In this document: in pieces, positions 4,971 through 5,084 of the stretch | Layout of the letters: each line of letters opens with the position of its first letter | How positions within the stretch are numbered: the stretch's first letter is position 1 | Assembly (NCBI GenBank): GCA_039914705.1 | Contig: JBDSOT010000138.1 | Coordinates: 1-5,084 of the forward strand | Origin: JBDSTW01 sp039914705 | GTDB lineage: Bacteria; Pseudomonadota; Gammaproteobacteria; SURF-13 | Direction of reading: 5' to 3' | DNA: 5,084 nucleotides | Position numbers and translations under genes: made by a program | Notes under the pieces: model-generated | What the model was told of the DNA's origin: nothing | Database searches by the model: none | The model's input: only the letters and a program-made list of their open reading frames with translations

Positions 4971-5084
4971 TACTAGTATATTTGCGCAGAATGTTAAAAG
5001 TATTTAACTCAAACCGGTCTAGATTGCGAAAACTATTCAGTGAACTTCAAAGCGCTCTTCCATGTTTGACACATTAACCGAACG
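4971..5084 (+). promoter_or_regulatory. Downstream spacer with a perfect -35 hexamer near the window edge
   Basis: This tail after the methyltransferase holds no supported gene. It has an AT-rich 6-bp inverted repeat GTTAAA/TTTAAC (4993-5008) with no T-tract, so it is not a clear terminator. At 5066-5071 lies TTGACA, the exact sigma70 -35 consensus; the matching -10 would fall at about 5089-5094, beyond the window, so a new plus-strand transcription unit may begin just to the right. A six-base match alone is weak evidence. Confidence 0.25.

Noticed and set aside
4991..5076. Short plus-strand frame of 28 codons starting ATG at 4991
   Set aside because: No ribosome binding site, no recognisable motif, and too short to support.
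1..5084. CRISPR array, insertion sequence, tRNA or rRNA genes, toxin-antitoxin pair
   Set aside because: I looked for regularly spaced repeats, transposase motifs with terminal repeats, tRNA-like cloverleaf segments and small paired genes on both strands and saw none.

Overview
The window looks like a piece of a proteobacterial chromosome. Betaproteobacteria of the Nitrosomonadales/Gallionellales type are my best guess, with Gammaproteobacteria as the alternative. This rests on the close fit of every product to proteobacterial families (RhlE-type DEAD-box helicase, RubA-like rubredoxin, ThiD, ThiE, HemL), the thiD-thiE-hemL gene order that I recall from several proteobacteria, and Shine-Dalgarno-led genes of mixed but fairly GC-rich composition. 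The placement comes from memory of family members, not from a search.

Layout. The left part reads on the minus strand: the first 300 codons of a DEAD-box RNA helicase (902 down to the window edge), preceded by a 290-nt non-coding stretch (903-1192) and then by a complete 54-residue rubredoxin gene (1357-1193). This rubredoxin gene is short enough to be missed by an ORF length cut-off. The 290-nt stretch holds a good sigma70-type promoter facing the helicase and, between that promoter and the helicase start, a bulged hairpin followed by five U residues that looks like an intrinsic terminator. The helicase therefore appears to have a leader of about 250 nt containing a possible attenuator.

A 176-nt divergent spacer (1358-1533) separates rubredoxin from a plus-strand cluster. 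It carries a perfect 10-bp inverted repeat with 25 bp between the arms, and each arm contains an outward-facing TGATAA that can serve as part of an extended -10. The cluster is thiD (1534-2352), thiE (2349-3008, GTG start overlapping the thiD stop by 4 nt) and hemL (3012-4292, 3 nt after thiE). Thirty-six nt further on is a class I methyltransferase gene (4329-4970). No terminator was seen between hemL and the methyltransferase, so it may be read from the same transcript. The last 114 nt hold no supported gene but contain a perfect -35 hexamer close to the window edge.

How the genes work together. ThiD makes hydroxymethylpyrimidine diphosphate and ThiE joins it to thiazole phosphate to give thiamine phosphate, so the pair forms the pyrimidine-activation and coupling end of thiamine synthesis. 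HemL makes 5-aminolevulinate for haem and other tetrapyrroles, and its link to thiamine is one of operon position only. I see no TPP riboswitch in the thiD leader. The methyltransferase is clearly more AT-rich than the genes before it and resembles enzymes I associate with surface-polysaccharide loci, so it may mark the edge of an acquired or variable region continuing to the right.

The genes themselves are ordinary. I found no convincing undescribed system. The most interesting parts are non-coding: the helicase leader and the divergent inverted repeat.
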